Assembly (NCBI GenBank): GCA_947652115.1 | Contig: OX393564.1 | Coordinates: 17,430,502-17,494,501, forward strand | DNA length: 64,000 nt | From: Blastomussa wellsi | Lineage: Eukaryota; Cnidaria; Anthozoa; Scleractinia; Plerogyridae | Direction of reading: 5' to 3' | Shown here: piece after piece, positions 30,185 to 37,885 of the stretch | Layout: each line of letters begins with the position of its first letter | Numbering within the stretch: the stretch's first letter is position 1 | Made by a program: the position numbers and the translations under genes | The notes under the pieces: model-generated | The model's input: the letters and a program-made list of their open reading frames with translations, nothing else | Database searches by the model: none | What the model was told of the DNA's origin: nothing

Positions 30185-30338
30185 CTGGTAGTAGACCATC
30201 ATCCCAGGACTGATGAAGCCATTCGCTTTCGCACCCACATCTTGCTCGACGAAGCAGACCCCGTGACAGTTCTACAGCCCTGAAAAGAAAGAAAAAAAAG
30301 CATAAAAAGGCGAACGTGTTAGTTCCAAGGGACAAAGC
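30185..30338 (+). promoter_or_regulatory. Spacer with A tract and CATAAAAA box
   Basis: GAAAAAAAAGCATAAAAAGG (box at 30301-30309), 30 bp before the ATG at 30339. A variant of the late box with C for T at the first position. Confidence 0.6.
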
Positions 30339-30860
30339 ATGGATTCGCTCGTGTTACCCACGTTTCGGCGTTCTGGGTTTCGACGTCCTCCTCGATCTTT
30401 GCAAGCACCCTGGGGTCCTGGAATGCCGGGCACCTACTACGTCTTACGAGGTGACGAGTACGACCTTCACATTCAAGATGCCAGTGAGGCCACATCGGGA
30501 CGACGCAGTGTTTCCACCAAGAAAAGACGACGACGACAGCAGAAGGGAGGTATCTATCCAGGCAACCAAGTCAATCGACCGTCCCCATCACGTATCGCTC
30601 AAATGGAAAGAATCATCCGTGCTCGTCATCCTACCAATCCCCGAAGACAAAGAGCAGCGTCTAGAGCTTTAGCCAATACGAGATCACAGCGATTGGCTCG
30701 AGGTGTCAACAGAGCCATGTGGAACGTGCGTCGTCAACTGACTCCTACCACCATTACGGGTAAACTGGGAACGGCAGCAGCACTGGGAGGAGCTTTGGCA
30801 GCAGTGCCGACGGCCTTGTTAGGAACACTCCTGACGCAAGTGGGGAAAAAGGATAAGTGA
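30339..30860 (+). CDS. Basic Polinton virion-type protein with C-terminal hydrophobic helix
   Basis: 173 residues. Residues 1-60 are Pro/Arg-rich; KKRRRRQQKGG at 61-71 holds a basic cluster followed directly by a Gly-Gly site; residues 78-130 are Arg-rich; residues 140-166 (AAALGGALAAVPTALLGTLL) form a hydrophobic segment that could act on membranes. The layout recalls adenoviral core and membrane-lytic proteins. No family recognised with certainty. Confidence 0.75.
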   Translation: MDSLVLPTFRRSGFRRPPRSLQAPWGPGMPGTYYVLRGDEYDLHIQDASEATSGRRSVSTKKRRRRQQKGGIYPGNQVNRPSPSRIAQMERIIRARHPTNPRRQRAASRALANTRSQRLARGVNRAMWNVRRQLTPTTITGKLGTAAALGGALAAVPTALLGTLLTQVGKKDK

Positions 30861-30870
30861 CAAAAAAAGC

Positions 30871-30878
30871 TATAAAAG
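30871..30878 (+). promoter_or_regulatory. Late-type TATA box
   Basis: GACAAAAAAAGCTATAAAAGCC, 36 bp before the ATG at 30907. Confidence 0.75.
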
Positions 30879-30906
30879 CCAGTTCACCTTCTGACAATGC
30901 ACAACG

Positions 30907-31296
30907 ATGCCAGGCATTAGACGACGACGACGATATCGCCAGCAGGAAGGAGGGCTCGGCCCTTTTGCTCAGCAACTAGCCATGTTCTCGTTAGCTCCCA
31001 TTGTCACTGACATGGCCAGTAACGTGTTGAACAGCGTGCTACCGGGATTGACCGGTCAAGCGGGTGGAAAGTTTAGCTTACCGGGCAATTCGCAAATGAT
31101 CGGTTTACCTAACCATCTTCCTCCATCCACCTATCTTCACATCTCACGACCCAGACAAAAAGGAAAAGGCAAGACCACCACAAAACGCTGTGGACGAAAA
31201 TCTCAAAAGGGAGGTTTAGGACCTCTGGCTGCCATAGCCGGTATGGCCTTGGCCCCGATGCTACTCAATCCTTTGCTAGGAGCTCTCAAGCGTTAA
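30907..31296 (+). CDS. Small Polinton protein with two matching GGLGP sites
   Basis: 129 residues. N-terminal poly-Arg (RRRRRYRQQ) runs into EGGLGPFAQ at 14-22, and near the end KSQKGGLGPLAAIAG at 98-112 repeats the same pattern. The segments after each site are hydrophobic and amphipathic (SLAPIVTDMASNVLN; MALAPMLLNPLL). Cleavage at the two Gly-Gly points would release an N-terminal basic peptide, a central part and a short hydrophobic C-terminal peptide, reminiscent of adenovirus pVI/pX processing. Function inferred only. Confidence 0.75.
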   Translation: MPGIRRRRRYRQQEGGLGPFAQQLAMFSLAPIVTDMASNVLNSVLPGLTGQAGGKFSLPGNSQMIGLPNHLPPSTYLHISRPRQKGKGKTTTKRCGRKSQKGGLGPLAAIAGMALAPMLLNPLLGALKR

Positions 31297-31300
31297 AGGA

Positions 31301-31307
31301 TATAAAG
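31301..31307 (+). promoter_or_regulatory. Late-type TATA box
   Basis: TTAAAGGATATAAAGAAGG, 38 bp before the ATG at 31339. The A tract is weak here. Confidence 0.65.
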
Positions 31308-31338
31308 AAGGCACGACCAGGAGAATTTTCATTCTACG

Positions 31339-31551
31339 ATGGCACCTCCATTACAAGCTTGGCGACGCACTCCCATCAATCGAAACTTCAGAGCTTCCTC
31401 TGCAGCGGCCAGACGAGCCAATCGAGGGTTCACTCGTCCTGCACTTCCTCTAAAGTGGGAAATGCCTATGGAACACTCAAGAGTAAGATGGGTACTAAAG
31501 GATTACTGGCTGCTGGTATACTACCGGCCGTGGCAGGTCTGGGTGCACTAA
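31339..31551 (+). CDS. Basic Polinton protein, N-terminal part before a frame break
   Basis: 70 codons from the first ATG after the TATA box. The first 35 are Arg/Ala-rich (WRRTPINRNFR, ARRANRGFTR), like the neighbours. After about 31450 the coding character moves to another frame, that of 31488-31916. A single-base change or a programmed shift between 31440 and 31460 would explain it. The tail of this frame after that point is probably not meaningful. Confidence 0.55.
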   Translation: MAPPLQAWRRTPINRNFRASSAAARRANRGFTRPALPLKWEMPMEHSRVRWVLKDYWLLVYYRPWQVWVH

Positions 31552-31916
31552 TAGGAGGTCTCGTACCGTCAAAGAAGAAGAAAACACAGCAAGGAGGTAG
31601 TGGTGCTTGGCGCGTGGCAGCTCACCAACCCTTTCTGCTCGACTTGGTGAGTGGGGATGGCACGAGGTGGCGAAGAGAGATTCACCAAGCTAGCAATGAC
31701 CAACTACGTGCCCTGACCGACGTGATACGCAACTTATACGACGACGTGGTTCCGTTACCGTCTCGTATCAAACTGCCCTTGAAAAAGCATATAAGAGAGA
31801 TTCGACGTCTGAGTGGACTGACCACACCTTTGTACGAACGCAGAGCGCTGTTATTGGGTTTGGGAGCACGCCTTCTTCCGTTTCTGCGTGCCGGTTTACA
31901 GGCATTAGAGGTATGA
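31488..31916 (+). CDS. Polinton protein with hydrophobic segment and GG site
   Basis: 142 codons from the internal ATG at 31488 (the frame itself is open from 31359). It begins with a hydrophobic glycine-rich helix (LLAAGILPAVAGLGALIGGL), then KKKKTQQGGSGAW, a Gly-Gly site like those in the other small proteins, then a mixed helical C-terminal domain of about 100 residues rich in Arg and Leu. Stop overlaps the ATG of the next gene (ATGA at 31913). See the previous entry for the frame relation. Confidence 0.6.
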   Translation: MGTKGLLAAGILPAVAGLGALIGGLVPSKKKKTQQGGSGAWRVAAHQPFLLDLVSGDGTRWRREIHQASNDQLRALTDVIRNLYDDVVPLPSRIKLPLKKHIREIRRLSGLTTPLYERRALLLGLGARLLPFLRAGLQALEV

Positions 31917-32671
31917 ACGACAAATACGCCAAAGAGATGATCTTGATCCCTAAACCCACCATCGATCAAGCAGGAGGGCATTCCACCCAAGACAACATGG
32001 ATCAATTTTGGCAACGACGGTTGACAGTCGATCGATTGGTCAATGCCCCTCACGTGGATCGCATGAGGAAGATCTTAAGCGACATGAAACAGATGGAAGG
32101 ACAGGCCACATCCTCGTCTGTGCCAGGGGACGGACCTGACAGTAGTGATTACTTTCGTTTACAACGGCAGTTACAAAGGCTTGATCCTAACACCTTGAAA
32201 ACAACCCTTCGACCCCAGAAATATGCTCCTCCTCCTACTCCTCCTCCTTCTAAAAGAAGGGTGACACGACCGCCAATGCCTACCTCATTCAAGGAAGCGA
32301 GAGAACAAACCAAGCAAATTGAAGCCATGCTTCAGCAGTTCAAACAAAGGGCCAAGCAAGAGATGGAGCAGGCCCTCCGTGGAGGTAATGAGCAAAGTAT
32401 CAAAGAAGCGCAACGCAAATGGGACATTGTCAATTACAATATCGACCAGATACGTCAAGAAGACGATTTCTTGGATAGTCCCAATGTACCGTCGTGGTGG
32501 GAGGAGCTGTATGTCGGGAAAGAGGAAGCAGGAAAAGCACAAGACCAAGCCCGAGAAGAGTCAACACGTCGACGCGACAAATTGTATCGTCAGCTAGAAG
32601 ATTTCTACCCCAACCAGCAAGGACAAGGGTATAACGTTTGGCAGAAACCTCGCGGATGGATTCAAGAGTGA
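31913..32671 (+). CDS. Polinton protein of unknown function, Pro-rich linker and coiled coil
   Basis: 252 residues. N-terminal region with IDQAGGHST (possible Gly-Gly site), a helical part, a Pro-rich hinge (YAPPPTPPPSKRR near 105-118), then a long charged helix (about 125-185, KEAREQTKQIEAMLQQFKQR) likely to be a coiled coil, and a tail containing VPSWWEELYVG. I do not recognise it. Translationally linked to the preceding gene by the ATGA overlap; probably a minor virion component. Confidence 0.7.
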   Translation: MNDKYAKEMILIPKPTIDQAGGHSTQDNMDQFWQRRLTVDRLVNAPHVDRMRKILSDMKQMEGQATSSSVPGDGPDSSDYFRLQRQLQRLDPNTLKTTLRPQKYAPPPTPPPSKRRVTRPPMPTSFKEAREQTKQIEAMLQQFKQRAKQEMEQALRGGNEQSIKEAQRKWDIVNYNIDQIRQEDDFLDSPNVPSWWEELYVGKEEAGKAQDQAREESTRRRDKLYRQLEDFYPNQQGQGYNVWQKPRGWIQE

Positions 32672-32685
32672 CCAAAAAAAAAGCA

Positions 32686-32692
32686 TATAAAG
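32686..32692 (+). promoter_or_regulatory. Late-type TATA box
   Basis: GACCAAAAAAAAAGCATATAAAGAAC, 40 bp before the ATG at 32726; long A tract as before 22915 and 30907. Confidence 0.75.
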
Positions 32693-32725
32693 AACGACAC
32701 GCAGTCTCCATTTTCATTTCTTGAC

Positions 32726-33277
32726 ATGAAGATGCAGTGTAAAGCAGCTCTCGAAAACGTGTGCTTAATCATCGATCTCGAAGGATATCATGTACAAAAA
32801 AAGTTTTGTACCAGGGAACTCGGTTGGACTACCTGGCAAGGTGATGTCGGAGTGCACCACTACCAACAACCCTTCCGATGGAAAACACTCAACCGAATAG
32901 ACAGACTCACCGCAAAATACGTCTATCATCGCATCCACGGGCTACCCTTCGAGGACGATCCACGGGAAAAGGCACGCCATCTCGATGACCTGAAAGGGGA
33001 CGTAGCAGAACTCTACGAACAGACCAGGACCCCTGAACGTTTCTTGGTGGGATATAAAGGTGGACACGTGGAAAAGAGATTGTTGCAAGAATTGGATCTA
33101 CCTGCCATCAACTTAGAACATTGCGGATGTCCAAAATTCGACAAGTTACAAGACGTTTCTCTCATTGAAGATTGTCAACAGCACAAAATACAAGGACATT
33201 GTGCCATGGTGGAATGCCATGCCTTTTGGCAATGGGCCAACATGCCAGACGAAGAAGAGTGTGATGTTTATGTGTAA
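32726..33277 (+). CDS. DEDD exonuclease-like Polinton protein
   Basis: 183 residues. The start CLIIDLEGYHV, followed by RELGW, is the form of the first acidic motif (D-x-E) of DnaQ-like 3'-5' exonucleases; FLVGYKGGHVEKRLLQEL fits the second block, and HCAMVECHAFWQW near the end could supply the His and last acidic residue. Similar short D-x-E-G proteins occur in animal mobile elements (recollection, not checked). If active it would trim nucleic acid during replication or counter host RNA/DNA defences, but catalysis is unproven because the third acidic position is not obvious. AATAAAAAA at 33293 probably ends the transcript. Confidence 0.55.
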   Translation: MKMQCKAALENVCLIIDLEGYHVQKKFCTRELGWTTWQGDVGVHHYQQPFRWKTLNRIDRLTAKYVYHRIHGLPFEDDPREKARHLDDLKGDVAELYEQTRTPERFLVGYKGGHVEKRLLQELDLPAINLEHCGCPKFDKLQDVSLIEDCQQHKIQGHCAMVECHAFWQWANMPDEEECDVYV

Positions 33278-33364
33278 AAAAAAGGTTCATCACAATAAAA
33301 AATTGTTGTTTAAAAACTGAAACGGTGTTCACTCTTGAAATACTTACCAACCCAAACAGCAGTT

Positions 33365-33429
33365 TGATGACGTCATCAATGGGGTCACGTGACCCAAATG
33401 CTGCATGCTGATTGGTCCAATCTGATTGG
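33365..33429. promoter_or_regulatory. Cluster of palindromic regulatory motifs in the Polinton right arm
   Basis: TGATGACGTCATCA (33365-33378, perfect 14-bp palindrome containing a CRE) and GGGTCACGTGACCC (33382-33395, perfect 14-bp palindrome containing an E-box CACGTG) are three bases apart. Two inverted CCAAT boxes (ATTGG at 33411 and 33425) follow. This is the arrangement of a vertebrate/invertebrate CREB-USF-NF-Y type promoter. No minus-strand gene is seen inside the element, so its target is unknown. Confidence 0.6.
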
Positions 33430-33529
33430 TCAGGTGTCAAACCCTAGAGGTCTACTACTAGACCTCGCACGCACCCATTCGTGGGCCTCAATTTTCAAGG
33501 CGCGATACGAATTTTGTCCTTGTTTTTAG

Positions 33530-33990
33530 TTCTTCGCTAACTGTATTTTTTTCTGCTTTTCTTTTTTGTTTGTCCATGACATTCATTGAACTAAACTACC
33601 TAAAATGCTGAATGTGACAGAAATTGAACTAAAACTGTCTAAATGAACTTATCAATGCTGGCACCGATAAAATTTCCAACGCGCCATGCGAACGCTAAAC
33701 CTCGCTCGTAATGCGCGATTCAGTTTTTACCATATCGTTTACTCTTAACGTCACCTCCATGCCAGGTACTCCTCGTTTCATTTCCACCCCGAAGGTGAGG
33801 AGCAAGAGGAGCTCCTCACTCCCCTCCCACTCGGTTTGTATGGGGCGGCCATTTTGAATACATTAACTGGGTGCTCCTCATGTCATTTCCACCAAAATGA
33901 GGAGCACCCACGCAAATTTACAAAGGTTTGTATGGGGGCGGCCATTTTGAATAAATTAAAACCCGGATGAATTGGAACCTATAGTACTAC
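33530..33990. repeat. Polinton right terminal inverted repeat
   Basis: Inverse of 16098-16561, ending CCTATAGTACTAC. Only scattered differences are seen, chiefly in the A-rich part (AAAAAAAAAAGG against AAACAAAAAAG). Followed by TGTCTC at 33991-33996. Confidence 0.95.
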
Positions 33991-33996
33991 TGTCTC

Positions 33997-34102
33997 TGCT
34001 TGTGGGAAAACTGTAACATTTCCAGTCAACCATATGGAGGTGCCTGAAGAGTTTACACGTGTCTTCCTACTTGCGTATTGCAAGGGCCAGGCTTTTGGGT
34101 GA
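33997..34102 (+). pseudogene. C-terminal end of the interrupted HECT gene
   Basis: Once the Polinton and one copy of the duplication are left out, the reading frame from 16097 runs into this segment: SACGKTVTFPVNHMEVPEEF, then LLAYCKGQAFG and TGA at 34100-34102. The SAC-type cysteine followed by a short strand and a C-terminal GFG-like end fits the HECT active-site cysteine and C-lobe. The insertion lies two codons before that cysteine. Confidence 0.8.
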
Positions 34103-35017
34103 CGATGATTGCATTACTTGCAGTTACACTAGTCTTACATGTACACTTGAAGATGAAGGTCTGGCTTAGACCTGACCTTCATGAAATGTATTTTAATTAT
34201 TGAAACACTACCATGTTTTTACTACTTTGGACAGCATTTTTTGCCCTTGAATGAAAGGTTTTGTGTTATGACAGTGACAGGTTTGATATTCTACATTACC
34301 TGGCCACTAGTAATGTAAAAGCTTTTCTTGTTTGCATTTAATAGAGAAGCTGCTTTTCAGCTGCGTTTTGTCCTGTCGACTGATGTATTGACGTTGGAGT
34401 AACTTATTTATAGATGCATGTGTGCTACAATTGCATCCATCAGTTTGGTTCCTGTTTCCATTAATGAATGTAAACTATTGTAGATAATAAATGAGGACAT
34501 AATACCTTGGTGATTTCAGTGGTAGCTAATGGTTGAGAACAACATTGTATAATTTTAACTGCTACATGTAAAGTTGCAAATGGGAAGACACTGTGTATAC
34601 AAGAAAATAAATTAATGAGTTATCATAGTTATTGTTGATTTAATAAACAACAGTTATTGATGAAAGGTTCTTTTTATTGTTTCAGAGGCCTTACATCCAA
34701 ATAAAAGGAAATGAAATTGAAATGTCACTTCTGAACCATTTACATTATCAACCCTTCACATTTATCAATTTCTTCTTTACGGAGCACTCAACAAAGGCAC
34801 CATTAAGGCCAGTTTGTAATATGAATTGTAATATTCATTTACCTCACCATGGGCATAAAATCTCGAAATCAACTACAGTAGGTACATTTTCTGACAGCAC
34901 ATTCATGGCCAATATGAAGCAATCTATGAAATACATGTGTGAGGCAAGAGATTGCATCATTAAAAAGAGTTGATGTAGTAAAAATAATGAGCACCTTGCT
35001 TGGACAAGGGCAGAAAT
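34103..35017. other. 3' region between convergent HECT and transposase genes
   Basis: AT-rich, with AATAAA-type signals near 34487 and 34606 for the HECT transcript. The 98-codon frame at 34677-34973 follows a good acceptor (TTGTTTCAG at 34685) but has no recognisable content. No other gene seen. Confidence 0.5.
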
Positions 35018-36207
35018 TTAGGGAGAGAATCCAAATTCAGCAATGTGTGTCAACTTTTCATATTGCTGAAAAGATTCTTTCCAAGTAGTAGGAGCTGCAA
35101 TGTTGAGACCTTCAACAACATAATCAAAATATTCTTGATATTCATCAGTCTCTTGCTTGACAGTGATTTGCTGTGACACACACTCAATTTCATTAGGTTC
35201 TACACTTGACAAAAGATTGTTAACAGCACCATGATATTCTGGCAAAAAAAATAATGAATCTGGTCTGCCACTTACTGTATTATGCCTAGAACGTCTAATA
35301 TAATGAGTGTTCCAATGTTCTTTGACAGCATTGCAATCTGCTTGGAGCACTCCAGAGAAACAATACCACAAACATTCTTTGTTCATTTCGGAGGTCATGT
35401 CAAGTTTGCCATCCGTTTCCAAAACTTGAAAAAAATTTCTCCACCACGATGATCGGTTCTTGGAATAGAATGACCACCATCCCTCAATTCGTTGATTATG
35501 TGGTGAAGGGACATAACGATGGGCATCCGAGTTTTGTCGAAAATAGCTCTGGATAGATGCCAGTAAACCATTTTCAGTTCCCAAATCGGTTACAACTTCA
35601 ACAGGGCAGCCTCCTAGATCCTGGACTGCCTCTACATAATACATTGCTGGGTACTCTGGTAGATTATTTGAACGTGTCACCTCCAACCACATGATACGTC
35701 TACTGTAGCCATCTATACAACCATGAATTGGGAATCCCCAGGGCTTAAGCTTATCATAACCATCCACATGCCATGCATAGTTGGGACCTGGGTTATGGTA
35801 TTGCCTCCTTTTTAAGCAACGTGATTTACGCAACTCTGTTCCCTCAGGATCAAGCTCTCTTATAATTTCCTGTACCACTATTCTTGGGACTCTGAATCCC
35901 TCTAATTCCAAGGTATGCCAGACTGTCCGATACCCTCCCATTGATCCAGGTCCATTGATAATCTCTTGTATGCGTTTGCTAACTTCCTTTAGTATATCTT
36001 CCGATGGTTGTTTCTGTCTTGAGAGTCCATACTGTCTTAGCCGTCTAAGTAATGTACTGTAACTAATGTGATGGCTGTGATACTTCACAAGAAAAAGAAG
36101 AATTTCATTGTACTCAAATCCGCGGTTGAAGTAATATGTTATGATGGCTTCTTCATCAAAGTTGCATTCTGTGTTTGAATCTGAATCATCAGTATCATCC
36201 TCAAGGC
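35018..36207 (-). CDS. DDE integrase-type transposase (IS3EU-like), main exon
   Basis: About 396 codons from the acceptor TTCAACAG to the stop. N-terminal helix-turn-helix-like block (AIITYYFNRGFEYNEIL...LLRRLRQYGL), then a retroviral-integrase fold: WHVDGYDKLKPW (first Asp), VTDLGTENGLL (second Asp), NQRIEGWWSFY (Glu). The conserved CIDGYSRRIMWLEV and tryptophan-rich segment are typical of this family, which I place with IS3EU. The frame is intact. It enters in phase 1, matching the donor of the zinc-ribbon exon in the right TIR at 41591-41660, so the full protein likely starts with that ribbon. The enzyme would bind the TIRs and make the 6-bp duplication. Confidence 0.85.
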
Positions 36208-36216
36208 CTGTTGAAT

Positions 36217-36362
36217 AAATGAGGCTAAATGGAATTTAGGCAAGGTTAAAACTAAGCCAATGCAGTGGCTGCATTAATATTATGTGGGGGGTTCCAGGGA
36301 GGTTTGCAGGGGCACTGCCATGTGCTTTGCTTCATTGCCTGCCAGCTTGCTCGTTTTGTTGC
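36217..36362 (+). repeat. Ngaro repeat A1
   Basis: 146 bp, starts AAATGAGGCTAAATGG; directly repeated as A2 (40867-41012) with no difference noticed. Confidence 0.9.
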
Positions 36363-36460
36363 TCGTTGCTCGCCTTTTTTGCGATATTGTCGGTTGAAAG
36401 TGTTTGCATTTGCTGCTTGGCGTTCGTGGAAGTGTTTGCACGGTTTTTTCTTCGCTTCAT

Positions 36461-37657
36461 ATGCCACCGAAACGGACCACGAACAACAGTTTGAGCTCTG
36501 CTATGGATTTGTCCTCCGACCAGACGAACGCAAATGTGGATTTCCCGCCCGTCACACTCTCCGCTTCGAGTTCTGGTTCGGAATTCCTCTCGCACGTTTC
36601 ACTTGGTTCATCATCTGGCCCTGGTTTATCTGTGGAGACCTTAACCGCTTCCATTGTCAATGCACTTCGCCCGCTTCTTGCCACGGCAAATGTAAATCAG
36701 CCTATGGTTTCGTCTCAACCGGCGGCCTCGCATACGGTCACTTCCTGTTTGTCCTTGCCGATTTCCAACTCGCAAGCGGTTGTCTCCAGCGCTCAATTAC
36801 CAGCTTCAGTGCAGGCTCCGAGCATAGATAGGCGAAATGTTGTTCCTTCCTTTGTTAACACTTTTGCATTGCCAACCGTTTCGTCGCTCAATTTCCCCTT
36901 AAGTTTAAGCTCATCTCCGTTGTCAGCACCGATATCCTCAACATCCTTTGCCGCCAATTTAATATCCCTTGGCTCATCCTTAACACCTTCCTTTCAACAA
37001 CCGTTCATTGTCGGGCCTGGCTTCTCGCCTGTTCCTTACAAGTTGGTCTCGCAAATCGTCTCGGGAAAGTTTGTCGATCTAGCTGAATTGCTCTCGGACA
37101 ATTTAAAGGATGCGGAGTCGGAACCTCAGCTTCTCTTTGATGGTCGAATCGTCCTCACCTCAACTAACAAGCGATTGAAGGCAAAAATTGTGGATATCAC
37201 TGCATGGTCGGAAGCCTTTTCCATCTTTTCTCTGATTTTAGCCTCTCTTTATCCCTCAAGGTGGCGCGACTTGACTCTGTATAAACTCTTGATACTTCGT
37301 ACTTTCCGCCAATTTCAAGGCAACGCCTGGTTGACATACGACAGAGCCTTTCATGAACATGCCGCTGCTGCTAACCTTACAGATTGGTCTAATATTAACG
37401 TGCAGCTGTTCAATTGTTACGCGGCGGGTTCTAGCGTCCGGCGGTCCTTCACCGAGCCAAGCGGTAGTTCGTCTGCAGTTATCTGCAAATCGTGGAACAA
37501 TGGGTTTTGTGTGGCTCCCTCAAGTGTTTGCCGCTTTGCGCATCGCTGCTCGGTTTGTTCATCCACCCATCGAGCTTCGGAGTGCTACCAGCGCAAGAAG
37601 AAGACAGCACCCAGATCCCCAAGCCCTGAGACATCCAAGCGACGAAAACGTAGTTAA
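36461..37657 (+). CDS. Gag-like protein of the Ngaro element
   Basis: 398 codons from ATG 36461. Ser/Thr-rich N-terminal half (low complexity), a helical middle region, and a C-terminal Cys/His cluster: CKSWNNGFCVAPSSVCRFAH (C-x7-C-x6-C-x3-H) and CSVCSSTHRASEC, then a KKKTAPRSP...KRRKR basic tail. The CCCH-plus-knuckle end is usual for gag proteins of cnidarian DIRS/Ngaro elements (general knowledge). It should package element RNA. Confidence 0.75.
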   Translation: MPPKRTTNNSLSSAMDLSSDQTNANVDFPPVTLSASSSGSEFLSHVSLGSSSGPGLSVETLTASIVNALRPLLATANVNQPMVSSQPAASHTVTSCLSLPISNSQAVVSSAQLPASVQAPSIDRRNVVPSFVNTFALPTVSSLNFPLSLSSSPLSAPISSTSFAANLISLGSSLTPSFQQPFIVGPGFSPVPYKLVSQIVSGKFVDLAELLSDNLKDAESEPQLLFDGRIVLTSTNKRLKAKIVDITAWSEAFSIFSLILASLYPSRWRDLTLYKLLILRTFRQFQGNAWLTYDRAFHEHAAAANLTDWSNINVQLFNCYAAGSSVRRSFTEPSGSSSAVICKSWNNGFCVAPSSVCRFAHRCSVCSSTHRASECYQRKKKTAPRSPSPETSKRRKRS

Positions 37658-37885
37658 GAACATCTGCTAACTTTGCATTTACGTGTTTTTTATGCATTTT
37701 CTGCCCCTGTTGTGCGTTTAGTTTCATCTTTTATTGATCCATTGCTCTTCGGGGCATCGTTAGCCGCATCGTTATAACTTTTCACAGATTGACTATTGTT
37801 GACGATTGATTTTATTTATCATTTCGTTGTTGTTACTTGTTGTTGTTACTAAGGTTTTTGTTGAGTTTAGAGTGTCTATCCTTGC

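Larger units (their letters stand above)
16098..33990 (+). mobile_element. Polinton/Maverick (adintovirus-like endogenous element), 17.9 kb
   Basis: Bounded by inverted repeats of about 460 bp that start AGTAGTACTATAGG and by the TGTCTC duplication. It encodes a protein-primed polymerase, a retrovirus-type integrase, capsid protein, adenain-like protease and packaging ATPase, the hallmark Polinton set. Nearly all frames are open and TIRs are almost identical, so the insertion looks recent. The coding part is visibly richer in G+C than the host flanks. Two frame breaks (near 18526 and near 31450) are the only damage seen. Confidence 0.97.

Noticed and set aside
16098..33990. Bacterial or free-virus contamination
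   Set aside because: Exact TSDs, TIRs and an interrupted gene reading on both sides prove integration in this genome.
34677..34973. A 98-codon gene between the HECT and transposase genes
   Set aside because: No domain or hydrophobic pattern, and it lies in the 3' region between convergent genes.
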